Part shown: positions 43,001 through 46,640 of the stretch, one piece after another
Numbering within the stretch: position 1 is the first letter of the stretch
Layout of the letters: each line of letters opens with the position of its first letter
NCBI RefSeq assembly: GCF_905475465.1
Contig: NC_062256.1
Location: 877,662-941,661, forward strand
Direction: 5' to 3'
Length of the DNA: 64,000 bases
DNA from: Pieris napi
Taxonomy: Eukaryota; Arthropoda; Insecta; Lepidoptera; Pieridae
Translations under genes and position numbers: made by a program
Notes under the pieces: model-generated
Databases searched by the model: none
Told to the model about the DNA's origin: nothing
The model's input: the letters and a program-made list of their open reading frames with translations, nothing else

Positions 43001-46000
43001 GAGAAAGGGCCAACGTAGCATGAAGCAACACGCTATTTGTAGATGAATACGTTTTGTAGTTACATATTAGAACTTTAGATTGCAATTCTGTCGCATAACG
43101 TCTTTTATATATTAATATTATCATTAGCACGTACACAGTGTGTAAACAGTGTGAATATAGATATACAAATACATGGAGTGATCATATACTGGTAGATGAT
43201 CATCTATTGCGGCTTTTACCTTAGAAATAATAATTTTACAAAGAAGTTTCACTTCTGGCATGTGTACTTTGTTGTAAACATGTCATGTTGTACTTACGCA
43301 CTTTTTTTATTGGTAAAACATTTTCCCAAATATTATTATTATTGTATATTTATTTCCCATTAGGGAGCGTTCAAGTATTACGTAACGAATTTTGGGGGGG
43401 GGGTTGTCCTTTTGTAAAACGTTACGATGCGGGGTGGGGATTAAATTACGCGTTATTGTTAATATTACTTACTTTACACCACATAATGGTAACTTTCAAC
43501 TATAAAGAGTCACTAGGTGGTCACGAAACGTTTTACTACTAGGTACAGAAAAACGTTACGGCGCGTTACATGCGGGGGGGGGGTCAATAATCTCTAAAAA
43601 TTGCGTGACGTAATACTTGAACGCTCCCTTATGCATTTCAAGTTTGTGTTATATTTTTTTCAGATATTTCCGTCATATGTCCCCCGGACTCAACGAAGTG
43701 TTGACGAAGTACGTGAAGATACAAGAGGAGAATGGACACTCTATTAGTGAAGAGGTAGAGTTTAAAATGACTTCTTACTATCTTTATATGAGAATTTATT
43801 GATGTTCGTTTGTCTCTCTAAAACTCGAGAATGGCTGAAGCGATTTGGATAATTTTAATATTTGTGGAAATTAAGGAAGGTTTCAACGGAAGAAAAATAA
43901 TAATAATAAAAAAGAATAATTTAATTTTCCAAAAAATCCTGTTCTTTTGAAATATATTTGAAAGTTTCAAATAGCTTGAAAAAAATTCTAGTTTAATAAA
44001 AAAAAGTGTCCAATGACACTTTTAACTATTAAGGTAAAAATGCAGTTCTTGTGTACTTTTTTCACTTTTTTAGCACTTAAGATTAACGTGCACTAACACT
44101 AATGCACTAATTTGAATAGTTTGGTCCTTTTTGAAAAGCCTCGACATTCGTTCTGAGCGAACTCAACGGACAGTTATGCGAACATATAATTCTTATATGT
44201 TTTACCAATTATTTATATTTATATATTTGAACTCTATTTTCAGCACTATTTAATACAAGAAGATGAGATGGAGCAAGCTGAAGATGTAGAGGTTCCGAAG
44301 GCTCTCGGGGATCTCTTTGAATCCGTAGCGGGGGCCATTTTCCTTGATTCCGGTGAGTTATTTTTGAAGTCTTTTGGTGCGTTATGAAAAAATGATGAGA
44401 GTGAAATTTTACGATGCGCGCGCACCGTGACACAAAATTAACAGAATGAAGTTGCCCACGGAATATGTTACGGCATTGGACATAATTTAAAAACAACATT
44501 CGACTAATAATATAATTTATAACACTTACTGTAAGAGAATAATAATAAATATTTATTTATTTTATTTTTCAAATGTAAACTGAACTTTATTGACTATAAT
44601 GACTCCTTTTCCAGTCTTTGATTATTTAATTGTAATTAATTAATTGCATGCAATCAAAAACTATTTTTTAATAATGCCAATGAAGTATAACTTCTTACGC
44701 GCGTACATAAGTACACGCACCCTTTTTTTATTTATATTAATTCCATTCAATCAAAGTTGGATACTTTTCTGTAGTATAAACTCTTTTTCCAGGCATGTCT
44801 CTTGGAGCCGTCTGGCGGTCGTACGCCCGTCTGATGATGGCAGAACTGGAAGCTTTCAGTGCCGCAGCGCCCAAATCTCCAGTCAGAGAATTGTTGGAGG
44901 CCGAACCGGACACGGCTAAGTTTGGGTGAGTGTCCGACATATGTGTCTGTTCGGAGTCTCAATGAATATTCACGCTGGCAGAGGACTCGCAAGTGCGTTG
45001 CCGGCGTAGAAAAAACCCTCAGTCGGATTAAGAGTATATAAAAATAAATTTCTGTTCGTGTCGTATTTTTAAGTATGATAGAATTGATGAGATATCACTT
45101 TCGTTCGATATGTTGATTTTGACGTCAGTCAGTGCGCCGGCGTGACTTGGCAGACAGATTTGACGAACGGTCCGCACTAATGACAGATTGACAAATTCTA
45201 GTCTCTATGATCTCTATATTGCATAGTGTTGCTATTCTAATAAAATTAATGACATCGTACTGTTAAATTAATTTTCATACCAAATTGAAATTATCTGTTT
45301 TATCGATTGTGCAATATAAATAAAATTTATTTAGAATGCTTTCGATTTTATACTCAACATTTAAATTTATGTACTTCAAAATTTTCTTAATACAAATTTC
45401 ACCTTTATTGAATAGATTGACTCACTTTTTATGTTTTTGAAGTGAAACTTCTTTATCGGGGTTGGAAAAAAATTTAGTGTAACATTTTTACGTTACGCGT
45501 CACATTTTTCCGTTACGCGCCATCTTATTCTTGTCCCTACCACGGTTGATCCGAAGAGATTCGAAGCCATTAATAACAAAAATATATAATAACGATAACA
45601 ATGATAGTAATACTCATAATTCTATTACAATTAATGAAATTCTGTAATAATCTTAGTACTAAGTAATTGTATTTGTATTCATGTCTATGATAATAAAAGC
45701 CTTTTGTTAAACTTTATCTAATTTAACTTTATTTAACCAATTTCGTTAAGTTGCATATAGTAGATAATTTTTCGAAAAATAAGGTCATAAAGAAGTTTCA
45801 CTTCTTACGTGTGTACACCTAGTACACGCACACATTTTTATTTTAAATATTATCAATATTACCAAAGTGATAGTAAAGTACCCGCAGTTTACCCAATTTA
45901 TTACAAAAATATATTGGTTGTTTGTAAAGTAGGTTTACGATCGAGATGTTTACGTGATAACGTCTTATTGGTGATATAAGTTTTTGGGAAGTAAGGAATT

Positions 46001-46488
46001 AATGAAGATAACAATTTTTTCAAATTTTAAATTACATCTATCGTTTTATTCACACTTTCGGGTGTAAAATTACAAGTTTACTTATTCGACTATGATATAC
46101 ATTTTTCTTCATACATTCACGGAATGACTGGCAGCGCTCGAGATGAGACGGGAGATCGGTCCGTCTCTCTCTCGTTATACCTGCGATCGCGCTCGTGAGG
46201 TTTTGGTGTGACACAAGTTTCTGAACATGTCACCCGACTAAAACGATTTTAAAGACGTCAAAATTAAATTCAAACCAATAATTCCTATTAGTTCAACCAA
46301 ACCAATTTTTCAGCTATATTTTTTTTTTTAGAAAACCCGAACGCCTAGCAGACGGCAGACGGGTCCGCGTGTGCGTAGAAGTGTTCGGAAGAGGGACCTT
46401 CAAGGGGATCGGACGGAACTATCGCATCGCCAAAGGCACCGCGGCCAGATGTGCGCTGCGGCACTTGAAGATCCATCGCGGGAGATAA
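1972..46488 (+). CDS. Dcr-1: Dicer-1 ribonuclease III, complete gene, 41 coding exons
   Basis: Endoribonuclease that cuts pre-miRNA hairpins into miRNA duplexes, in insects mainly in the cytoplasm with a dsRNA-binding partner (family knowledge). Coding exons: 1972-2114, 2635-2794, 2924-3049, 3537-4132, 4695-4838, 6073-6191, 6654-7885, 9237-9358, 11544-11648, 12340-12469, 13483-14045, 14859-15012, 15600-15705, 16779-16891, 17469-17568, 18138-18285, 19458-19574, 20620-20729, 22147-22382, 24143-24321, 25376-25546, 26518-26656, 27197-27282, 28589-28694, 28897-29014, 29428-29521, 29688-29773, 30664-30830, 31276-31914, 33399-33551, 34755-34886, 36059-36149, 36907-37094, 39341-39511, 40475-40562, 41229-41372, 42406-42535, 43664-43754, 44244-44352, 44793-44925, 46332-46488. 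All introns are GT-AG, phases agree throughout, and the total is 7896 nt, so 2631 residues. That exceeds the roughly 2250 of fly Dcr-1; the excess is low-complexity insert. Size, degenerate helicase and PAZ argue for Dicer-1, not Dicer-2. The start is the ATG one base inside exon 1; a non-coding 5' exon upstream is likely. Confidence 0.96.
2366..2590 (+). repeat. repeat family 4 (ACTAGCAAACTCCGTTTCGC), intron 1
   Basis: From ACTAGCAAACTCC to TTTTTATATAGTAGATA, Helitron-like termini. It leaves an open frame running into exon 2, which is why a long reading frame exists from 2333. Confidence 0.5.
4246..4552 (-). mobile_element. Helitron-like element, family 1, intron 4
   Basis: Starts TTTACTAGC, carries GTTGTTTTGCCATGTATAGT, GGGGTTGATTGTAGAGGGGT, and ends GTGACACGAGAATTTTCTAT. 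These end signatures fit the short nonautonomous Helitrons abundant in Lepidoptera (family knowledge). Confidence 0.62.
4695..7885 (+). CDS. Dcr-1: Dcr-1 exons 5-7: helicase insertion-type region with about 280-residue disordered insert
   Basis: Residues 342-840. Exons 5, 6 and the start of exon 7 read like the helical insertion of Dicer helicases (FCQFLYVLDELGPYAADKAA, then DWEKLAVFSTQKVLRF). Exon 7 is the longest (1232 nt). From about residue 513 to 796 it is a simple Asn/Asp/Glu/Ser/Lys/Thr-rich stretch, closing with a basic RGRGRGRRK patch near residues 800-810 that could serve as an RNA-binding or nuclear-localisation patch (inference). The frame then enters helicase motif IV (LCGIVFMNEPLMAKIMF). 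The donor at 7886 is followed after only 19 bp by a MITE. Confidence 0.9.
5045..5200 (-). repeat. P-family MITE fragment, inverted, intron 5
   Basis: Contains the GATGAGAGTGAAATTTTACG block and ACACAAAATTAACAGAATGA of the family, with diverged outer parts. Confidence 0.6.
5285..5630 (+). repeat. LINE 3' tail fragments, intron 5
   Basis: GCTGATTTTCATCATCGGAC and CCGGCAACGGACTGGCGAGT, GTGTCCATGGGCAGCGATAT are a widespread lepidopteran non-LTR tail. Similar tails are at 15215-15330, 37215-37400, 38740-38830 and, inverted, at 29090-29225. Confidence 0.55.
5697..6032 (+). mobile_element. Helitron-like element, family 2, intron 5
   Basis: Begins ATCTCGTGTCACAATGTTTG, contains CAGATGGCGCTGTGTTATAA, ends CAACGCTTGGCCGAGTGTGC then TAGTA. 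Confidence 0.62.
7905..8193. mobile_element. MITE with GGGAGCG TIR and G-runs, copy 1, 19 bp after the exon 7 donor
   Basis: TIR GGGAGCGTTCAAGTATTACG with inverse at 8174-8193 (one mismatch), followed inside each end by long G runs. Flanked by TTT on both sides. The open frame of exon 7 reads through the donor into this TIR and stops there. Confidence 0.82.
8316..8829. mobile_element. TIR element with about 72-bp arms, intron 7
   Basis: The left arm (8318-8390) and right arm (8752-8828) are inverted copies sharing CGTTTAACTAGCGGCCTGAA and CTAGCCTTT. The interior is not coding. Target duplication unclear. Confidence 0.7.
8856..9187 (-). mobile_element. Helitron-like element, family 1, intron 7
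   Basis: ACTAGCTGACCCGGCAAACG at one end, GTGACACGAGAATTTATTC at the other. Ends about 50 bp before exon 8. Confidence 0.65.
9237..12469 (+). CDS. Dcr-1: Dcr-1 exons 8-10: helicase C-lobe, motifs V and VI
   Basis: Residues 841-959. Exon 8 ends in QEDVLKK and exon 9 continues with FRMHECNLLLATSALEEG then IDLPRCNLVVRW, the very conserved motif V region of Dicer. Exon 10 gives YRSYGLCRSRARA at the place of motif VI, where canonical Dicers have QSKGRARA. The Q and G of that motif are lost, matching the degenerate motif II in exon 3. The introns between are large: 2.2 kb before exon 9 holds a nested transposon pair, and 0.7 kb before exon 10 holds a SINE. Confidence 0.93.
9538..10042 (-). repeat. 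repeat family 3 (ACTAGCGGACCCGACAGACG), intron 8
   Basis: Carries TTAAACGATATTCATTTTTC, GTTATGTCAAACGCCATAAG and an (AT)n tail near 10018-10042. Its Helitron-like start and end resemble families 1 and 2. The 80-codon frame is shared with the copy in intron 16 and is not a gene. Confidence 0.55.
10415..11474. mobile_element. TA-flanked MITE (Tc1/mariner-like), split by the hAT-like element
   Basis: Long TIRs beginning TAGTCGTATTTTTAATTAGA, flanked by TA. Without the nested element and one 8-bp duplication its length is 394 bp, exactly that of the uninterrupted copy in intron 21. Confidence 0.85.
10736..11393. mobile_element. 658-bp hAT-like element nested in a MITE, Dcr-1 intron 8
   Basis: Same termini as the copy at 46641-47324, flanked by the perfect 8-bp duplication GTCACAAC (10728-10735 and 11394-11401). 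The host MITE has an uninterrupted copy at 25792-26185 showing the empty target GTCACAAC once. No transposase frame. Confidence 0.88.
11672..11935 (+). mobile_element. tRNA-derived SINE, intron 9
   Basis: GTGGCTTCAGCG-type A box region (here diverged), B box GGTTCGATCCC near 11720, then GAACGGTGAAGGAA and the tail AGGAGGCTGATCACCTA. Starts only about 20 bp after the exon 9 donor. Not a functional tRNA: no cloverleaf 3' half. Confidence 0.8.
12580..13213 (-). mobile_element. Helitron-like element, family 1, with about 260-bp insertion, intron 10
   Basis: Both family-1 ends are present, but the body is split at about 12825-13100 by unrelated DNA (GTCAGTGCGCACGTCCGGCG). A relative of that insert is at about 45070-45260 in intron 40. 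Confidence 0.62.
13483..14045 (+). CDS. Dcr-1: Dcr-1 exon 11: low-complexity linker
   Basis: Residues 960-1147. The start (IVTRKCGCG) and the end (SAIALINR, leading into the dimerisation domain) match the Dicer linker after the helicase. The middle, about residues 1000-1125, is a Glu/Asn/Lys/Ser/Asp-rich insert. The 186-codon open frame on the opposite strand is an antisense shadow of this biased composition. Confidence 0.88.
14104..14470 (+). mobile_element. palindrome-ended MITE (P family), complete, intron 11
   Basis: Begins GTGCGTGTACTTACGTACGC, then GAAGTTATACTTC, and ends CATAACGCGCC then GAAGTATAACTTC. The middle carries TTTTGTGTCACGGTGCGCGC. Two short palindromic ends replace classic TIRs. 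The open frame on this element recurs in other copies and is not a gene. Confidence 0.75.
14598..14820 (+). mobile_element. tRNA-derived SINE with deleted B box, intron 11
   Basis: TTGGCCTAGTGGCTTCAGCG head; the B box is lost (GGTCGTAGGTGGACC). The tail ends about 40 bp before exon 12. Confidence 0.78.
14859..17568 (+). CDS. Dcr-1: Dcr-1 exons 12-15: Dicer dimerisation (DUF283) domain and following linker
   Basis: Residues 1147-1304. The junction exon 11/12 gives NRYCGKLPSDTFTRLAPQWW, the hallmark opening of DUF283, a dsRBD-like fold. Exon 13 continues with RVLARRMVALQACRILH, the second half of this domain. Exons 14-15 (KRRQYYFKR, then TAWAFTDCQP) lead to the platform. Exon 12 starts about 40 bp after the tail of a SINE, so its acceptor region lies next to inserted DNA. 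Confidence 0.93.
15046..15510. repeat. inverted pair of LINE 3' ends, intron 12
   Basis: 15046-15160 (AGAGTGGCGGAGAGTTTATT, direct) and 15395-15510 (AATAAACTCTCCGCCACTCT, inverted) flank a third LINE tail (15215-15330). The arms could pair over about 110 bp. Confidence 0.6.
15893..16352 (+). mobile_element. P-family MITE, complete copy, intron 13
   Basis: Same ends as the copy in intron 11, with a longer AT-rich centre (about 460 bp). Confidence 0.72.
16984..17350. repeat. candidate TIR element with TACAGGGT ends, intron 14
   Basis: AATACAGGGTCACTTTTCGG at the left, GACCACCCTGTATATATTC at the right; only about 8 bp match. The rest of intron 14 is unassigned. Confidence 0.4.
17569..18137. 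other. intron 15, nothing recognised
   Basis: AT-rich intron without visible repeats. Introns 3 (3050-3536), 6 (6192-6653), 22 (26657-27196) and 38 (43755-44243) are likewise largely free of recognisable elements. Confidence 0.4.
18138..25546 (+). CDS. Dcr-1: Dcr-1 exons 16-21: platform and PAZ domain
   Basis: Residues 1305-1625. Exon 16 (NMLYAIVSNLWCALPERYNT) and exon 17 (FPVYTRSGEVRISVEP) form the platform. Exon 17 must end at 19574, because only that donor restores the frame into exon 18 (FMRFVFSDVLRV, NNYYIVPTVK). Exons 19-20 encode PAZ (DVFAFDPEKYNEAVVTPWYR; EICWHLTPDSAFP; LLDVDHTSARLNLLTPR). Exon 21 ends PAZ and adds the conserved LCKVHPFAAPLWFATVALP. PAZ binds the 2-nt 3' overhang of the pre-miRNA (family knowledge). 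Confidence 0.95.
18363..19275 (-). repeat. repeat family 3, interrupted by a MITE, intron 16
   Basis: Same family as 9538-10042, with the GGGAGCG MITE at 18429-18707 inside. Confidence 0.55.
18429..18707. mobile_element. MITE with GGGAGCG TIR, copy 2, nested in another repeat, intron 16
   Basis: Same TIRs and C/G homopolymer runs, opposite orientation to copy 1. It interrupts a repeat whose uninterrupted relative is at 9538-10042; that relative shows continuous sequence (GGTATAATTAATTAAAAAAT) across the site. Confidence 0.82.
19575..20136. other. intron 17 left part, no element recognised
   Basis: The exon 17 frame stays open to 19807 beyond the donor, but the sequence after 19574 does not resemble Dicer. 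It looks like reading through, with no sign of a separate gene. Confidence 0.5.
20137..20345 (-). mobile_element. P-family MITE, short inverted copy, intron 17
   Basis: Reverse orientation: GAAGTTATACTTC with GGCGCGTTA at left, AAGTATAACTTCTAACGCGT at right. Only about 210 bp, with part of the centre missing. Confidence 0.68.
21651..21992 (+). mobile_element. MITE with AAGCTATTGCATAG ends, intron 18
   Basis: About 340 bp with CTCTAACGCGTACCGCACCG in the middle; inverted AGCTATTGCAT at both ends. An inverted relative lies in intron 29. Confidence 0.7.
22678..22838 (-). pseudogene. Jockey-like LINE reverse transcriptase C-terminus, intron 19
   Basis: Minus strand reads FFNKIPEALLSLPFNKFKKC, then KLCKKAYYKVNDYLVDKRAWD in part, ending in TAG: the typical end of lepidopteran Jockey-clade ORF2. 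The 3' UTR follows to about 22450. Only the last ~55 codons remain. Confidence 0.68.
22893..23262 (+). pseudogene. non-LTR endonuclease-reverse transcriptase C-terminal remnant, intron 19
   Basis: Reads WTDRIRNTTVLDRMQKNKEV, KKRKLEYFGHVLRNSKKYEL and, after a frameshift, basic residues and SWLKNLRQWFGQ. This is the C-terminal end of a common insect LINE ORF. It is truncated and frameshifted. Confidence 0.72.
23305..23672 (+). mobile_element. nonautonomous element with ACGTGATAACGTCTT inverted motifs, intron 19
   Basis: The motif ACGTGATAACGTCTT at 23305 is repeated inverted at 23618-23632. Between are GTCGGGTGACATGTTCAGAA and CGAGCGCTGCCAGTCATTCC. Nearly identical, inverted, to 45912-46260. 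Confidence 0.65.
24480..24610 (+). repeat. repeat fragment shared with the hAT-like element, intron 20
   Basis: CACGCACGCTGTAAAGCACG and the following ~80 bp match the interior of the hAT-like copies (near 11060 and 46990). An inverted piece is at 31100-31215 in intron 28. Confidence 0.5.
24905..25117. repeat. long inverted repeat, intron 20
   Basis: Arms of about 55-60 bp (CTAAAAAACACGCTTTTAAA... and inverse ...TTTAAAAGCGTGTTTTTTAG) around a 90-bp centre; would fold into a strong hairpin in RNA. Could be a MITE. Confidence 0.6.
25558..25632. repeat. imperfect (CACT/CATT)n microsatellite, intron 21
   Basis: Runs of TCACTCACTCACT-type tetranucleotides right after the exon 21 donor. Confidence 0.7.
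25792..26185. mobile_element. 394-bp TA-flanked MITE, uninterrupted copy, intron 21
   Basis: TIRs of about 35 bp (CAACTGACA inside left, TGTCAGTTG inside right), flanked by TA at 25790-25791 and 26186-26187. It serves as the empty-site reference for the nested insertion in intron 8. Confidence 0.85.
26196..26475 (+). repeat. LINE 3' end (GCCTCCTGCTGATAGAGGAC family), intron 21
   Basis: From CACCATGCCTCCTGCTGATA through the GGCGGAGAGTTTATTGCCAG block to the CATAAGTGTACATTGTGTTG tail. Ends about 40 bp before exon 22. Confidence 0.6.
26518..31914 (+). CDS. Dcr-1: Dcr-1 exons 22-29: charged linker between PAZ and RNase IIIa
   Basis: Residues 1625-2103. Exon 22 keeps Dicer-like sequence (INALLIADEIRRAVALDVG). 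Exons 23-24 are very rich in Glu, Lys and Gln (about residues 1672-1735) and look like a coiled coil. Exons 25-27 include an acidic Asp/Ser run (near residues 1806-1825). Exon 29 (639 nt) carries a fourth low-complexity insert (about 1905-1985) before FDFDYQPSLEGHPGPSPSVI, the conserved approach to RNase IIIa. The acceptors of exons 23 and 28 are the weakest by eye, but both are the only nearby AGs that keep the frame. Confidence 0.9.
27605..28050 (+). mobile_element. VMITE: related palindrome-ended element with internal tandem repeat, intron 23
   Basis: Begins GTGCGTGTACTAGTGTACAC, then GAAGTGAAACTTC, and ends GAAGTTTCACTT. Near its right end ATGTGACGCGTAACCGAAAA-type units repeat about three times (27940-28000). 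It lies inside a minus-strand LINE 3' end (27418-28200). Confidence 0.68.
28051..28085. repeat. perfect 35-bp palindrome, intron 23
   Basis: ATCGTGACTTGTATAA, then GAA, then the exact inverse. It sits at the VMITE/LINE boundary; the LINE ORF end contains one arm (GTGACTTGTATAA at 38048). Confidence 0.7.
30325..30422. repeat. polypyrimidine (CT)n-rich tract, intron 27
   Basis: About 95 bp almost entirely C and T on the plus strand, 240 bp upstream of exon 28. The remainder of this 890-bp intron has short CA/GT runs and a LINE tail at about 30465-30600. Confidence 0.7.
31941..32312 (-). mobile_element. MITE with AAGCTATTGCATAG ends, inverted copy, intron 29
   Basis: Mirror of 21651-21992 over the whole length, from TTAAGCTATTGCATAG to the GGCAGTCTCCGAGTGCCACA flank. 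Confidence 0.7.
32497..32960. repeat. LINE 3' ends, direct and inverted, intron 29
   Basis: 32497-32810 is a direct copy of the family in intron 21, ending in a TTTGACTTTGAC tail; 32870-32960 holds an inverted partial copy (GAAACTCTCCGCCACTCTTT). Confidence 0.6.
33300..33384 (+). mobile_element. SINE tail fragment abutting exon 30, intron 29
   Basis: CACTTGCCTATTAGATTGAC ... CCCAGACCTAAAA is the 3' part of the SINE. The exon 30 acceptor follows within about 15 bp. Confidence 0.7.
33399..37094 (+). CDS. Dcr-1: Dcr-1 exons 30-33: RNase IIIa domain
   Basis: Residues 2104-2291. Exon 30 has the signature ERLETIGDSFLKF with the first acidic pair at E2120 and D2124. Exon 33 has DKSIADCVEALIGAYL with the second pair at D2234 and E2237. 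All four metal-binding residues are present, so this half should cut one strand of the hairpin. Exons 31-32 carry the conserved NLYRLGRNKRLGARMI and GCFIPYNLI segments. The exon 30 acceptor sits about 15 bp downstream of a SINE tail. Confidence 0.96.
33660..33850. repeat. direct and inverted short repeats, intron 30
   Basis: GAATGTTTTAGGTTTTATC plus GGTAGTTTATAAAACTTCGG occurs twice (33668 and 33790), and between them ATAAACTACC / GATAAAACC are inverted, so the block can fold on itself. Confidence 0.5.
34318..34655 (+). mobile_element. Helitron-like element, family 1, forward copy, intron 30
   Basis: Starts TATATAAAATTCTCGTGTCG and ends GCCGGATCAGCTAGTA. Located about 100 bp before exon 31. 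Confidence 0.65.
35205..35566 (+). mobile_element. Helitron-like element, family 2, intron 31
   Basis: ATTACGTGTCACGTTGTTTG to GGCCGGTCTGCTAGTA. It carries a short extra palindrome-like CATGGTGGTCCCCATG. Confidence 0.62.
36250..36475. repeat. repeat fragment with C-run, intron 32
   Basis: Shares ACCACACTCATAAATTGTAA and CACTACCCCTAATGTTA with inverted stretches at 20345-20500 and 32380-32480. Family unknown. Confidence 0.4.
37853..38370 (+). pseudogene. LINE reverse transcriptase C-terminus and 3' UTR, intron 33
   Basis: NSFTISAIKLWNTLPDSVRL and SSFKTLLYNHFLTLSYPDQS form a non-LTR C-terminus with a stop at 38048-38050. The 3' UTR (GGTTGCCTGGAAGAGATCGC) ends in an (AAAT)n tail. Inverted 3' UTR copies occur at about 27418-27600, 12505-12545 and 41735-41830. 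Confidence 0.68.
38845..39240 (+). mobile_element. P-family MITE, complete copy, intron 33
   Basis: Starts at AGTGCGTGTATAAAGCGCGT, ends in CATAACGCGCCTAAAGAAG. Located about 100 bp upstream of exon 34. Confidence 0.7.
39341..40562 (+). CDS. Dcr-1: Dcr-1 exons 34-35: spacer between RNase III domains
   Basis: Residues 2292-2377. A Ser/Asp/Glu/Pro-rich segment (LSSDSESCCSSDEEGTPDS) is followed by WSWTGRPVGSLRPYRD and a stretch ending in GELEQMLSG, as expected just before RNase IIIb. Exon 34 follows a 2.2-kb intron with a LINE fragment and a complete palindromic MITE. Confidence 0.9.
39835..40440 (-). pseudogene. degenerate mariner transposase remnant, intron 34
   Basis: Left end GGTTAGCCAAAAAGTTCGTA resembles a mariner TIR. 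On the minus strand PKAAVTNENIETVHKIILDN then VKLS-stop-DNKDIKG, and, shifted, further helix-turn-helix residues match the N-terminal part of mariner transposases. Stops and frameshifts are present and the catalytic core is missing. A smaller TIR element is nested inside. Confidence 0.68.
40046..40216. mobile_element. short MITE nested in the mariner remnant
   Basis: TGCCCTGCGATTCT at the left and AGAATCGCAGGGCA at the right, 171 bp. Target duplication not clear. Confidence 0.6.
40845..40895 (+). repeat. P-family MITE terminus fragment, intron 35
   Basis: Matches only the outer end (GTGTACTTATGTACACGCGT then GAAGTTATACTT). The remaining 600 bp of this intron holds nothing recognisable. Confidence 0.5.
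41229..44925 (+). CDS. Dcr-1: Dcr-1 exons 36-40: RNase IIIb domain
   Basis: Residues 2378-2579. Exon 36 has ALTHASHQKNRLTDCYQ then RLEFLGDAIL, with E2418 and D2422. Exon 39 has ALGDLFESVAGAIFLDS with D2522 and E2525. The second catalytic centre is thus complete. Exons 37 and 38 (LVNNTIFATLAARHGFHKYF) connect them; exon 40 (AVWRSYARLMMAELEAFS) closes the domain and enters the dsRBD. The acceptor of exon 38 lies 35 bp after the end of a MITE. Confidence 0.96.
41394..41708 (-). mobile_element. Helitron-like element, family 1, intron 36
   Basis: ACTAGCTGACCGGGCAAACG to CTGTGACACGAGAATTTTAT; starts 21 bp after the exon 36 donor. Confidence 0.65.
41952..42165 (+). mobile_element. tRNA-derived SINE, intron 36
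   Basis: GAGTGGCTTCAGCGTGCGAC, B box GGTTCGATCCC, GCTCGAACGGTGAAGGAA and the AGGAGGCTGATCAC tail. Confidence 0.8.
42885..43270. repeat. inverted-repeat element with GAAGTGAAACTTC ends, intron 37
   Basis: Left end GAAGTGAAACTTCTTTAGGC and right end AAAGAAGTTTCACTTCTGGC are inverse. The interior is different from VMITE (GAGAGAGCGATTGAGACC). Probably a related family. Confidence 0.5.
43363..43628. mobile_element. MITE with GGGAGCG TIR, copy 3, just upstream of exon 38
   Basis: Near-perfect TIRs and a clean TTA duplication (43360-43362 and 43629-43631), pointing to PIF/Harbinger. The exon 38 acceptor is 35 bp after its end. Confidence 0.85.
44362..44728 (-). mobile_element. P-family MITE, complete inverted copy, intron 39
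   Basis: Mirror of the intron 11 copy over its whole length, including the AATTAATTAATTGCATGCA centre. It fills almost all of intron 39. Confidence 0.75.
45437..45835 (-). mobile_element. VMITE, inverted copy, intron 40
   Basis: Mirror of the intron 23 element, with fewer of the tandem GTTACGCGTCACATTTTTCC units. A fragment also lies at about 60310-60440. Confidence 0.68.
45912..46260 (-). mobile_element. same family, inverted copy just upstream of exon 41
   Basis: Mirror of 23305-23672, slightly truncated at its far end. Ends about 70 bp before the last Dcr-1 exon. Confidence 0.65.
46332..46488 (+). CDS. Dcr-1: Dcr-1 exon 41: C-terminal dsRNA-binding domain and stop
   Basis: Residues 2580-2631. 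It reads RVRVCVEVFGRGTFKGIGRN and ends with a helix AKGTAARCALRHLKIHRGR before TAA at 46486-46488, the usual C-terminal dsRBD of Dicer. The rest of the domain starts in exon 40. The preceding intron 40 (1.4 kb) is packed with two inverted MITE copies. Confidence 0.95.
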
Positions 46489-46640
46489 ACAGGACTTGCA
46501 AAAAGAAAACTCTTCTTCTTCTTCTTCAGTCAAAACTTAAGTGTAACTATTGAATTTAATCGTTTGATTTTTTAATTTCCTTTACATTCCTGTTTATATA
46601 AATAAGTGTATTTTGTTTGAAAATTAAAAAGGGTTTTCAG
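46489..46640 (+). other. Dcr-1 3' UTR start
   Basis: Contains a (CTT)5 run and AT-rich DNA but no AATAAA. The first good AATAAA lies inside the hAT-like element (in TTATAAATAAATTT, about 46790). Confidence 0.45.

Noticed and set aside
1972..46488. Assignment as Dicer-2
   Set aside because: Dicer-2 is much shorter and keeps active helicase motifs (DECH, QxxGRxxR); here these are lost and the Dicer-1-type PAZ and insert pattern are present.
46371..46553. 60-codon frame over the last Dcr-1 exon
   Set aside because: Out of frame with the dsRBD that continues exon 40.
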